Shown here: positions 35,453 through 43,011 of the stretch, piece after piece
Layout: every line of letters begins with the position of its first letter
How positions within the stretch are numbered: the first letter of the stretch is position 1
Origin: Akkermansiaceae bacterium
GTDB taxonomy: Bacteria > Verrucomicrobiota > Verrucomicrobiia > Verrucomicrobiales > Akkermansiaceae
Reading direction: 5' to 3'
NCBI GenBank assembly: GCA_024233115.1
Contig: JACKQB010000008.1
Coordinates: forward strand, 1 to 64,000
DNA: 64,000 nucleotides
Translations under genes and position numbers: made by a program
Notes under the pieces: model-generated
Told to the model about the DNA's origin: nothing
What the model saw: only the letters and a program-made list of their open reading frames with translations
Databases searched by the model: none

Positions 35453-35461
35453 AAGCGTGAC

Positions 35462-36556
35462 TCAAAGTGAGGCCGCGGCGCTCTCTGGGTTCGCCGGCCC
35501 GACGCTCTCTCCATCAATCCGCACAAGCGGCAGGAAATGGACGCCGCGGGGTTGGTGGCCGTCACGGATCCAGCGCTCGAAATGACTGATGACGGTTTTG
35601 TCGGCAAAGGCGCTCATAGTGGGTTTGGGCCTGACCCAGTCAAACAGCGGATTGTGGGCCATGAGTATCACGGACAGGTGCCGGGGGATTTTCAGCCCGG
35701 CCCGGGCGCAGAAACTGTATAGGGAAATCAGGTGCCTATCATCAAAGACGATGACGGCGCTCGGCTCGAGCGAGGCGATGGATTGGTGCCAGAACCGGCT
35801 CCAAAACTCCGGTGTATCATTCTCGACCAAGGGGCAAAACGGAGCCAGCTGCTTCTCGGAATACTTGCCGTCGAAGCCTTTTCGCAATCCCTCCGCAATG
35901 AACGGCACGATATTCGCCTCACGCCACGGAACCAGAATTCTCTGATGTCCCAGACCGGCCAGATATCTTGTAAAACGTTCGACTTCCGGCGTGACGTAGT
36001 AGGAAAAATAGCTGGTTGCCCGATCCTTGCAGGGCTGGCCGCTGATCTGAAACACCGGCAGGCATTGGTGCGCCACTTCGGTCCACACAGGTGGCGGTGC
36101 GAACAGTACGATGGCATCCACCGCATGCCGGTGGATCAATTGCTTGAGATAACTGGCCGGATGCTTGTAGTAAAGGTAGTCCACCACTCCGCGAAATGTT
36201 TGCCCGGCCGCATCCTGCCAGATGGTTTCAAAAGCTCTCAGCAGGACATCGTCTTCATGGGACGGTGTCGAGTGCGCGTCGTGCAGGATGAGCAGGTTCT
36301 TGCCCCGCATGGTTCCTGACGCCACCCGCGGGGAACGCTTGATTTTCCACGGCTTGCCATGCCCCCCCTTGCTGAGCAGTCCCTCCTTGCCAAGCAGCTC
36401 TATGGCCGCAGCACAGGTCTTCTCGCTGACCTTGTAGCGTTTGGCCAGCACACGCCTCCCCGGCAGCCGACCGGACCAGACCTTGTCCAGGATTTCCTGC
36501 CGCAGGTGCTCAGCGACTTTCGAAGGCAGTGGGTTGCGATGGATGCGGTGGCTCAT
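35462..36556 (-). CDS. GntR/LacI-type transcriptional regulator
   Basis: About 364 residues. An N-terminal winged helix of the GntR type (KVAEHLRQEILDKVWSGRLPGRRVLAKRYKVSEKTCAAAIELL) is followed by a LacI/periplasmic-binding-type effector domain (LLILHDAHS, VDAIVLFAPP, AVIVFDDRHLISLYSFC, LSVILMAHNPLFDW). This AraR-like mix is frequent in Verrucomicrobiota. ATG at 36556 is preceded by the strong ribosome site GGAGGAAA, which decides the start over an upstream in-frame codon. Divergent from the PEP-CTERM gene at 36678 across 121 bases, which probably contain its operators. Effector likely a sugar, by family. Confidence 0.88.
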   Translation of the reverse strand: MSHRIHRNPLPSKVAEHLRQEILDKVWSGRLPGRRVLAKRYKVSEKTCAAAIELLGKEGLLSKGGHGKPWKIKRSPRVASGTMRGKNLLILHDAHSTPSHEDDVLLRAFETIWQDAAGQTFRGVVDYLYYKHPASYLKQLIHRHAVDAIVLFAPPPVWTEVAHQCLPVFQISGQPCKDRATSYFSYYVTPEVERFTRYLAGLGHQRILVPWREANIVPFIAEGLRKGFDGKYSEKQLAPFCPLVENDTPEFWSRFWHQSIASLEPSAVIVFDDRHLISLYSFCARAGLKIPRHLSVILMAHNPLFDWVRPKPTMSAFADKTVISHFERWIRDGHQPRGVHFLPLVRIDGESVGPANPESAAASL

Positions 36557-36677
36557 TTTCCTCCTGCCGAGTGGTACACTACATACACCACTAAAATCCA
36601 GTGCAAAATGATGGCAGGGCACCGGATTGTACATACACTGCCATCAGTTTCCCTGAAATCCGAACAAACATAACACG
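36557..36677. promoter_or_regulatory. divergent regulatory region with candidate operators
   Basis: Between regulator and PEP-CTERM gene there are two direct copies of TACATACAC (36580-36588 and 36630-36638, 50 bases apart). There is also an 8-bp perfect inverted repeat GATGGCAG / CTGCCATC (36610-36617 and 36638-36645). A looser GTGGT...ACCAC pair flanks the first copy. The arrangement fits a regulator binding two sites to control both directions, but no binding evidence exists. Confidence 0.4.
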
Positions 36678-37310
36678 ATGAAAATCAGACCAAGCATCCT
36701 ACTACCAGCTATCTTCATGGCAGCCATTCCCGCATCCCACGCCGCAGTAACTTTTGTCACTGGAACTACCGGCGCGACCAGAATCGGCGATGCATTGACC
36801 ACAGGAATCACAGACGCCCATGGCGCAGCTACCGGAACCTTCAACACCACCGCAGGCACAGGCAGCGCCGGAGTGAGCTTTGACCTTACCATCACGGCCA
36901 GCAACACATTGGGCAACCAAACAGGCGGTCTCGGCGTGGCCGGCGGTTCGGCAGGCTCCGGAATTGATAACAATGATACTGCCGGACCCCAGGAGTGGAT
37001 AACCTTGGGCATCAGTAATTTCAGTGGACTGGCCGCTGGCGAAACCCTGGTCATTACGCAGGTTGAACTGAATTACGGGGGCAATGGTGGCGAAACCTAC
37101 ACAATCAATGGAGGAAGCGACATCGCATTTGTTGCTGACCCTGAGAGCATTGACATCCCGGACGGAGCCACAGTGACCATCGGCGCCGGTTCCGCAGGCA
37201 ATACCAAATTCACCATTTCGAGCTTCACCGTGGAAGCCGTGCCAGAACCATCCTCCACCGCCCTGATCGGCCTCGGTGGTCTCGCCCTGATCCTGCGCCG
37301 CCGCAAGTAA
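36678..37310 (+). CDS. PEP-CTERM sorting-domain protein
   Basis: 210 residues. Signal peptide about 1-23 (ending ASHA). The body is rich in Gly, Thr, Ala and Asn, low in charge, with no enzyme motif. C-terminus VPEPSSTALIGLGGLALIL then RRRK, a complete PEP-CTERM signal nearly identical to that of the protein at 28668 although third codon positions differ. Ends in a strong terminator. Divergent from the GntR/LacI-type regulator, so likely under its control. Probably an extracellular or matrix protein; specific role unknown. Confidence 0.88.
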   Translation: MKIRPSILLPAIFMAAIPASHAAVTFVTGTTGATRIGDALTTGITDAHGAATGTFNTTAGTGSAGVSFDLTITASNTLGNQTGGLGVAGGSAGSGIDNNDTAGPQEWITLGISNFSGLAAGETLVITQVELNYGGNGGETYTINGGSDIAFVADPESIDIPDGATVTIGAGSAGNTKFTISSFTVEAVPEPSSTALIGLGGLALILRRRK

Positions 37311-37355
37311 GGCTTGGCTCCGGCAGAAAAATCCGAAAATCCATTTTTCGCAACA

Positions 37356-37388
37356 AACGCCCTCCCAGCCGGAGGGCGTTATTTTTTT
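37356..37388. terminator. strong rho-independent terminator after the PEP-CTERM gene
   Basis: Stem AACGCCCTCC / GGAGGGCGTT (10 bp, perfect), 5-base loop, then ATTTTTTT. It lies 45 bases beyond the PEP-CTERM stop. Confidence 0.88.
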
Positions 37389-37444
37389 GCAAGCAGGTTT
37401 TTAGATCACCTCACAGACACCGCCGGTGGCCGGTCTCTGTTTGC

Positions 37445-37603
37445 TTATTCCCTGGATGACAGGGTGGCGAATGTGCCGGACTCAAAGGCCCAGCTCTTGC
37501 CCTTGTCATGTTCGACGTAGAGGCGGAAAAAATACGTGGTGTCCGGCTGGAGTCCGTCAAGGGTGAAGGTGGCGTTGCCTTCGGTGACAGCGACGGCCGG
37601 TGT
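37445..37603 (-). pseudogene. C-terminal fibronectin type III-like remnant, 5'-truncated
   Basis: On the minus strand 52 sense codons end in TAA. They encode TFTLDGLQPDTTYFFRLYV and SGTFATLSS, the end of a fibronectin type III-like domain as found in many verrucomicrobial surface proteins. The frame begins exactly where the 67-bp repeat copy 3 ends on this side, and nothing of the 5' part is present. So this is the tail of a larger exported protein gene cut by the repeat or by a rearrangement at it. Confidence 0.75.
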
Positions 37604-37691
37604 TTAACCCCCTTTTCACCCCATGGCAAGCCCTTCTGACACCTCACCCAAAAAGCAAATTCCTAGCAGTAAAAAGCAAATTCCTAGCAGT
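37604..37691. repeat. 67-bp dispersed repeat, copy 3, with a 21-bp tandem partial copy
   Basis: 37604-37670 is identical to copies 1 and 2. Bases 37671-37691 repeat the last 21 bases again (AAAAAGCAAATTCCTAGCAG plus T). The repeat is followed by CAG, which also follows copy 1 in lgt, and then by the thyA coding end. The left edge truncates the fibronectin-like gene. Confidence 0.9.
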
Positions 37692-38500
37692 CAGACTGAC
37701 ACCTCCGCCTTGATGTGGGGCGCTGGATCGTAGTCGCGGAGTTCGAAGTCGTCGCCGGTGAAACCGAGGATGTCGGTGACTTCGGGGTTGATCCACATGG
37801 TGGGGAGGTCTTTGGGCGTTCTGGTGAGCTGGAGCTTCGCTTGCTCGAGGTGGTTGCTGTATAGGTGCAGGTCGCCGAAGGTGTGGATGAAGTCACGGGC
37901 CTCGTAGCCGCAGACCTGGGCCACCATCATGGTGAGCAGGGCGTAGGAGGCGATGTTGAAGGGGACGCCTAAAAAGAGGTCGGCGCTGCGCTGGTAGAGC
38001 TGGCAGGAGAGGCCGGGTTTGTCCGAGCCGATGTCGTGGACGTAGAACTGGAACAGCATGTGGCAGGGGGGCAGCGCCATTTGGTCGACCTTGCCAACGT
38101 TCCACGCCGAAACGAGGTGGCGGCGTGAGTGCGGGTTGTTTTTCAGTCCGTCGATGAGGTTTGCAATCTGGTCGATCACCTCGCCGTCGTCACCTTCCCA
38201 GGCGCGCCATTGCTGGCCGTAAACGGGGCCGAGTTCGCCGTTTTCATCGGCCCACTCGTCCCAGATGCGGACGCCGTTTTCCTTGAGGTAGGCGATGTTG
38301 GTATCGCCCTTGAGGAACCAGAGCAGCTCGTGGATGATCGAGCGGAGGTGCAGTTTCTTGGTGGTGAGACAGGGGAAACCATCACGGAGATCGTAGCGGG
38401 CCTGCCTGCCGAATACCGAGACTGTGCCGGTGCCTGTGCGGTCGGTACGGGATTCGCCGTTTTCGAGAACGTCGGTGAGGAGGTCGAGATACTGCTGCAT
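37691..38500 (-). CDS. thyA: Thymidylate synthase
   Basis: 269 residues, against 264 in E. coli. Conserved sites: ENGESRTDRTGTGTVSVFG (folate/phosphate site Arg), LLWFLKGDTNIAYL, the nucleophile Cys146 in ALPPCHMLFQFYV, and GLSCQLYQRSADLFLGVPFNIASYA. It methylates dUMP to dTMP with methylene-tetrahydrofolate. ATG at 38500 matches the usual MQQYLDLL start; the frame upstream is open but unrelated. The gene ends directly at the 67-bp/21-bp repeat; its stop codon shares the last base position of the repeat. folA is also in the window (16959), but not linked. Confidence 0.96.
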   Translation of the reverse strand: MQQYLDLLTDVLENGESRTDRTGTGTVSVFGRQARYDLRDGFPCLTTKKLHLRSIIHELLWFLKGDTNIAYLKENGVRIWDEWADENGELGPVYGQQWRAWEGDDGEVIDQIANLIDGLKNNPHSRRHLVSAWNVGKVDQMALPPCHMLFQFYVHDIGSDKPGLSCQLYQRSADLFLGVPFNIASYALLTMMVAQVCGYEARDFIHTFGDLHLYSNHLEQAKLQLTRTPKDLPTMWINPEVTDILGFTGDDFELRDYDPAPHIKAEVSV

Positions 38501-38536
38501 GCAGGAAGTTTGAAGTTTGGAGATAGAAGTTTGAAG
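38501..38536. repeat. degenerate AAACTTC/CTCCAAACTTC repeat between thyA and release-factor-like gene
   Basis: On the minus strand the gap reads as three loose units: CTTCAAACTTC, CTCCAAACTTC, AAACTTCC. It resembles the AAACTCCAAATACC family at 8311, 10562 and 11187. Confidence 0.4.
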
Positions 38537-38537
38537 C

Positions 38538-38942
38538 TTAATCGCCCCTTTGTGGCGGTTTACGCAGGTTTTTCTTTTGGGCGTGCTTGGATTTGTCGTC
38601 GAGCATGCGGTTTTTGGCCCGGCGGGAGCGGCGTCGCTTCTGGCGGCGGATTTTTTCCTGTGCCTGTTGTTTCGCGGATTTTTTGCCGTCGCGTATTTCC
38701 TCAAGCCGCTCGCAGAGTTCGCGTCGGGCGATGAAGCGGTTCAGTTCACGCGACCGCTGCTGCTGGCATTTCACTTCGATGCCGCTGGGAATGTGTTTGA
38801 GGTAAACACAGGAGGCGGTTTTGTTGATTTTCTGGCCACCACTGCCACTGCCCTGGATGAATTTTTCCACCAAGGTATCCTCGGTGACGCCGAGCGCCGC
38901 CATGCGGTCTTCGAGGGCGGCGATTTTTTCGGGGGAGGGCAT
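38538..38942 (-). CDS. Peptide chain release factor-like protein with GGQ motif
   Basis: 134 residues. The N-terminal part has the peptidyl-tRNA hydrolysis motif in FIQGSGSGGQKINKTAS (GGQ near residue 36) followed by a very basic tail (KIRRQKRRRSRRAKNRML). There is no codon-recognition domain, so it belongs with stand-alone class I RF-domain proteins such as ArfB/YaeJ or mtRF-R-like rescue factors, which free stalled ribosomes. The exact pathway is inference. A hairpin with stem CGGCTGC/GCAGCCG (38948-38967) lies just upstream of the ATG and might affect its translation. Confidence 0.85.
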   Translation of the reverse strand: MPSPEKIAALEDRMAALGVTEDTLVEKFIQGSGSGGQKINKTASCVYLKHIPSGIEVKCQQQRSRELNRFIARRELCERLEEIRDGKKSAKQQAQEKIRRQKRRRSRRAKNRMLDDKSKHAQKKNLRKPPQRGD

Positions 38943-39196
38943 TGGGACGGCTGCTTGGTTGCAGCCGACTATGGCACAGGGTTTATGATTTTGCCAGTAC
39001 CTTGCGCGCAGATGATACTGACTTGTGGTTATACTCGGAGCTGGCGTCTTTGTTCCAGCTTGCTTTCATACATGATGGCGAAGATCAGGATGATATGTGG
39101 GACTCTGTTGGCTGGTTGCGAGCCAACGATGGAGTCTTGGGGAGTGTCTGTATGCATGACGGTTGAGCCAAAAGTAGACAATCACCATCGTGGATG

Positions 39197-39925
39197 TTAG
39201 CCCTCCAGCGGGGTGAGCAGGGCGATGCAGGTTCCGGAGAACGCGGATGAAATATGCCAGGCTTTGTGAAAATTCCATCCAGCTTGCTGGGCTTCTTGGG
39301 TGAACTCCGGAATGCTTAGCATGGACCGGTTGCAGGGCTTGCCTGCTTTTTGGCGTTTTTGTTTGTGCAAACGTAGTTTGAGGGAGTCCGCGTCCCTGAA
39401 AGTGGTGATGAGTGGGCCTCGGGAGATACGGCGCAGCTCAGAGAGGATGGCGATGCGGTCTTCGCTTTTATGAAAATGATGGAGTAAGCGAATGGACGCG
39501 GCGAGATCAACACATGCGTTATCGAGCGTTGATTTTCTCAGATCTCCAGAAGTCGTGCCGATGATGGAGTCAGCTAACCCGTGGTCGCGTAGGGTTTGGA
39601 CGGTAAGATCGACCATTTGCGGTGAGTGGTCGCCTGCTAGATAGCCCTGTACCCGGCTAGCCAGAAGCGGGGCAAAGCGTCCAGCACCGCAGGGGTAGTC
39701 GAGTAAGCTCAGCGTGTTGGTTTTTTTCCCCATGATTCGCGCGGCCTCGGCTAGGGCCTTGGCGACGAGGCGCTTTTCGCGCGCGCTGCTCATGCGGCTA
39801 CTGATGGATCGATCAAATTTCTTCTGATAATAGAGAGCGGAGTTCTTGTCATGGTAATGCCAAGAATAGTTCGCATGTATTTCTTCTGCCTGAGGTAGCT
39901 CGTTTCCTTTTTGGGTATCATTCAC
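39197..39925 (-). CDS. Class I SAM-dependent methyltransferase (copy B)
   Basis: 242 residues, paralogue of the gene at 23581. Motif I: LSLLDYPCGAGRFAPLL near residue 82; then GDHSPQM, a LRLLHHFH post-motif and SELRRISRGPLITTFRD. The C-terminal part has a basic segment RLHKQKRQKAGKP absent from copy A. The substrate is unknown. Lies about 55 bases downstream of panB on the same strand. The roughly 250 bases on its 3' side up to the release-factor-like gene hold no gene. Confidence 0.82.
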   Translation of the reverse strand: MNDTQKGNELPQAEEIHANYSWHYHDKNSALYYQKKFDRSISSRMSSAREKRLVAKALAEAARIMGKKTNTLSLLDYPCGAGRFAPLLASRVQGYLAGDHSPQMVDLTVQTLRDHGLADSIIGTTSGDLRKSTLDNACVDLAASIRLLHHFHKSEDRIAILSELRRISRGPLITTFRDADSLKLRLHKQKRQKAGKPCNRSMLSIPEFTQEAQQAGWNFHKAWHISSAFSGTCIALLTPLEG

Positions 39926-39979
39926 CCCTGCAAGATACCTGCGGTAAGATGATGGAATTGTGAGAAAGTGCGGATTTGT

Positions 39980-40753
39980 TCAGATGGCTTGGATGAACTC
40001 GGTGGCGGCGCGTTGGATCTCACTAGCCACATCTGCACGCACGTTTGCGAAGGGGGGGACGAACCAGGGGTAGGAGCCAATGACGTCGGTGATGACGGCG
40101 ATTTCACCGTCGCAGGTTTGTTTGCCTGATTTTCCTTTGCAGCCGATGCCGATGGTCGGGATGTCGAGGGCGGCGGTGATTTTTTCCGCCAGCTCGGGGA
40201 CGACGCTTTCCAATACAATGGCGAAACAGCCTGCGTCTTGCAGGGCGAGCGCCCCTTCGAGGATGGCGCCTGACTCTTGCTCGGTTTTGCCTTTCTTTTT
40301 GTAGCCGCCCTCTTCGAGGACGCGCTGCGGGAGCATGCCGTGATGCCCGATGACCGGGATGCCCGCTTCGATGATCGCGCGGATTTTTTCGACCTGACGC
40401 ACACCTCCTTCGAGCTTGACTACATCGGCACCCGCATCGACGAGGGCGGTGGCTGTGGCAAGTGCTTGTTCAGGGGTTTCGTAACTGTGGATTGGCATGT
40501 CACCGATAACGATCGCATTTCGCACACCCCGTGCCACGGCCGCCGTGTGATGCAGCATCATACCCAGAGTGACGTGTGTGGTGTCAGGAAACCCGAGAAC
40601 CACCATACCGAGGGAATCACCAACGAGGATGAGGTCGACCCCCGCTTCGTCCAGGAGGCGCCCCGTCGGGTAGTCGTAAGCCGTGAGGGCGGAGATCGAC
40701 CGGGCTCCGTGTTTCATGGCACTGATGGCCTTTGCTTTTTTTTGGGCGTCCAT
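39980..40753 (-). CDS. panB: 3-methyl-2-oxobutanoate hydroxymethyltransferase
   Basis: 257 residues. Landmarks of PanB: SALTAYDYPTGRLLDEAGVDLILVGDSLGMVVLG, VVKLEGG, GIPVIGHHGMLPQ and IPTIGIGCKGKSGKQTCDGEI. It makes ketopantoate from alpha-ketoisovalerate and methylene-tetrahydrofolate, the first step to pantothenate and coenzyme A. ATG at 40753 chosen as the frame further upstream overlaps folK without conserved residues. Usual ending before IQ..; slightly shorter than the 264-residue E. coli enzyme. Sits 19 bases after folK in the same direction. Confidence 0.94.
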   Translation of the reverse strand: MDAQKKAKAISAMKHGARSISALTAYDYPTGRLLDEAGVDLILVGDSLGMVVLGFPDTTHVTLGMMLHHTAAVARGVRNAIVIGDMPIHSYETPEQALATATALVDAGADVVKLEGGVRQVEKIRAIIEAGIPVIGHHGMLPQRVLEEGGYKKKGKTEQESGAILEGALALQDAGCFAIVLESVVPELAEKITAALDIPTIGIGCKGKSGKQTCDGEIAVITDVIGSYPWFVPPFANVRADVASEIQRAATEFIQAI

Positions 40754-40772
40754 ATTCTGGATGGCGTTTGGG

Positions 40773-41282
40773 TTACCAGTCCGATTGGACCAGTTTAAGA
40801 GGCGGCTCGTCCGAGTCAAGGTGATGCAGGTGTTCGGCGATGGTGGCGTTATCGCCGGGGAGAATCATCTGAGATCGAATGTCCGCCAGTGGCTGCAGGA
40901 CAAAGCGCCTGTGGGTCAGCTCCGGGTGCGGGATGGTGAGAATCCCTCCGTTGAGGGTTTCGGTGCCGAAGTAGAGGATGTCGACATCGATAATGCGTGG
41001 CGCATTCTGTTGGTAAACGATACCACGACCCAGGTGAAACTCGATACCCTGCGTGTATTCTAACAGATCGTGCGGCCTGCCGATATAGTCGATTTCAACC
41101 ACCGTGTTAAAAAAATCGGGTGAGTCCGGTGGGCAGTCGAGTGGCTCTGATTGATAGACCGGAGCCTGCATATACAGAGCATCCTCCGGCATCAGCTTGC
41201 GCAGCATGTCCCGTGCCGCCTGGAGATGGGCGATCCGGTTACCGAGGTTGGAGCCTAGGGCGATGCCGACGCGTGTTGCCAT
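40773..41282 (-). CDS. folK: 2-amino-4-hydroxy-6-hydroxymethyldihydropteridine pyrophosphokinase
   Basis: 169 residues. GIALGSNLGNR at the N-terminus, QSEPLDCPPDSPDFFNTVVEI, the metal and ATP site NAPRIIDVDILYFG, and HPELTHRRFVLQPLADI near the end are the HPPK signature. It transfers pyrophosphate from ATP to 6-hydroxymethyl-dihydropterin in folate synthesis. Normal length. Neighbours panB (folate-dependent) and the dap genes are on the same strand, forming a loose cofactor and amino acid cluster. Confidence 0.95.
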   Translation of the reverse strand: MATRVGIALGSNLGNRIAHLQAARDMLRKLMPEDALYMQAPVYQSEPLDCPPDSPDFFNTVVEIDYIGRPHDLLEYTQGIEFHLGRGIVYQQNAPRIIDVDILYFGTETLNGGILTIPHPELTHRRFVLQPLADIRSQMILPGDNATIAEHLHHLDSDEPPLKLVQSDW

Positions 41283-41316
41283 TTTTTGAATGAATGATTG
41301 CAGATTGCAGAATGGG

Positions 41317-42054
41317 CTATTTTAAACCCAGTACGTCCTGCATGTCGTAGAGGCCGGCGGGTTGGTTTTGGAGCCAGATGGCGGCGCGGACGGCACCGGA
41401 GGCGAAGGTCATGCGGCTGGACGCCTTGTGGGTGAGCTCTAGCCGTTCGCCATCGGCGGCGAACATCACGGTGTGATCGCCTACCACATCACCACCGCGC
41501 AGCGTGTGCATGCCGATTTCCCGACTCGGGCGGGCGCCGATGTTGCCGACGCGGCCGTGGGTGACATCGGCCTCGTAGCTGGTATCGGTTTCTTGGTTGA
41601 GGATTTCTAACAATCTCCGTGCGGTTCCGGAGGGAGCGTCGATTTTGTGGCGGTGATGCATTTCGGTCACCTCAATATCAAAACGATCGTTCCCCAGAAT
41701 CCGGGCCGCCTTACGGGTGAGCCAGAACAGGGTGTTGACGCCGACGGAGAAGTTGGGTGCAAAAACAATGGGCAGTGTTGTCGCGGCCTCCGTGATACGC
41801 GCCTTTTCCTCGTCGGTATGGCCAGTGGTGCCGATGACCAGTGGTGTATGGGTAGCCAAGGCCTGGACAAGCACCTCACCTGTAAAGTGGTGTACGGTGA
41901 AGTCGATGGCGGCATCGACACCTTGGAAAGCGGTAGCGAGATCCTGGCCCGCATCATGGGTGGATGTGACTTCGGTGTCCGGGTTTTCGTTGCCTGCTTG
42001 GATCAGCGTCTGGCCCATGCGGCCGCTGGAACCTGTGATGAGTAATTGGGTCAT
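41317..42054 (-). CDS. dapB: 4-hydroxy-tetrahydrodipicolinate reductase
   Basis: 245 residues. NAD(P)-binding LLITGSSGRMGQTLIQ at the N-terminus, the family catalytic motif EVTEMHHRHKIDAPSGTA near residue 135-150, and ARPSREIGMHTLRGGDVVGDH. It reduces the DapA product on the way to diaminopimelate and lysine, for peptidoglycan. Lies 12 bases downstream of dapA and is probably cotranscribed and coupled with it. Confidence 0.96.
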   Translation of the reverse strand: MTQLLITGSSGRMGQTLIQAGNENPDTEVTSTHDAGQDLATAFQGVDAAIDFTVHHFTGEVLVQALATHTPLVIGTTGHTDEEKARITEAATTLPIVFAPNFSVGVNTLFWLTRKAARILGNDRFDIEVTEMHHRHKIDAPSGTARRLLEILNQETDTSYEADVTHGRVGNIGARPSREIGMHTLRGGDVVGDHTVMFAADGERLELTHKASSRMTFASGAVRAAIWLQNQPAGLYDMQDVLGLK

Positions 42055-42066
42055 GGAACAAATGTG

Positions 42067-42945
42067 TTAGAGTAGGCCGTAGCGGGTCATGGTCGCACGC
42101 AGGACGGCTTCGTTTTCCTTGGAGAGATTGACAAGTGGAAGTCGGAGTTCATCGGTGCAGTGGCCTTGGTAGGCGACGGCGGATTTGATCGGCACCGGAT
42201 TGGTGTCGATGGACATCAGGGTTTTGAATAGTGATTCATACTTGGCTTGGATCGCTTCGGCGTCTGCCACCCGGCCTTCAGCCATGGCCCGGACCAGGCC
42301 GGACATGACATCGGGAATGAGGTTGGTGGCCACGGAGACGAGTCCGACGGCACCGCGCTTCATAAACTCGATGGTCAGGGGGTCGTCACCCGAGAGGATC
42401 TGGAAATCATCCGGCAGGGCGGCCTTGATCTGGGTCACGCGCTCCGGCTTGCCACCGGCCTCCTTGTTGGCGATGATCGTCGGGCAATCGGCGGCGAGGC
42501 GAGCAATGGTCTCGACAGCGATTTCAATCACGGAGCGACCGGGGATACTGTAAAGCATGATGGGCAGGTCGGTGGACTCCGCAATCGCCTTGTAGTGTTG
42601 ATAGAGTCCCTCCTGGGACGGCTTGTTATAATAGGGGCAGACTTGTAGGGTGCCGTCCACGCCAAGTCGTGCGGCTTTGGTAGTCAGTTCGATTGCTTCA
42701 GACGTGGCATTGGCGCCTGTGCCGGCGATGACCTTGACACGGCCGGCGGCGAATTCGACGGCGAGCTCGATCACCCGCAGGTGCTCCTTGCGGCCGAGGG
42801 TGGGGGATTCTCCGGTGGTGCCGCAGGGGACAATGCCGTCGACACCGCCCGCGACTTGACGGTCGATAAGTGCCCGAAAGGCTTCGGCATCCACCTTGCC
42901 GTTACGGAAAGGGGTAATCAGTGCTGTATGGGTTCCTTGGAACAT
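42067..42945 (-). CDS. dapA: 4-hydroxy-tetrahydrodipicolinate synthase
   Basis: 292 residues, the same as E. coli DapA. GTHTALITPF at the start, GTTGESPTL (Thr-Thr pair), YYNKPSQEGLY with the catalytic Tyr, and the Schiff-base Lys in TIIANKEAGG. It condenses pyruvate with aspartate semialdehyde, the first step of the lysine/diaminopimelate branch. Upstream of it, 66 bases with short TTAT/ATTGG repeats (around 42955-42976) separate it from dapF. Confidence 0.96.
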   Translation of the reverse strand: MFQGTHTALITPFRNGKVDAEAFRALIDRQVAGGVDGIVPCGTTGESPTLGRKEHLRVIELAVEFAAGRVKVIAGTGANATSEAIELTTKAARLGVDGTLQVCPYYNKPSQEGLYQHYKAIAESTDLPIMLYSIPGRSVIEIAVETIARLAADCPTIIANKEAGGKPERVTQIKAALPDDFQILSGDDPLTIEFMKRGAVGLVSVATNLIPDVMSGLVRAMAEGRVADAEAIQAKYESLFKTLMSIDTNPVPIKSAVAYQGHCTDELRLPLVNLSKENEAVLRATMTRYGLL

Positions 42946-43011
42946 GGGGAATAGTTATCAGTTATTGGTTATTGGGAAATTGTTGGCCTACGCCGCTGGG
43001 GCGGCGATGGG

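Noticed and set aside
37411..37647. Minus-strand 78-codon open frame crossing repeat copy 3
   Set aside because: It is in a different frame from the fibronectin-like remnant and is partly encoded by the repeat itself; the remnant's own frame gives real domain sequence.
25954..37691. CRISPR-like interpretation of the 67-bp repeat
   Set aside because: Only three copies, kilobases apart, without regular spacers or cas genes; one copy is part of lgt coding sequence.
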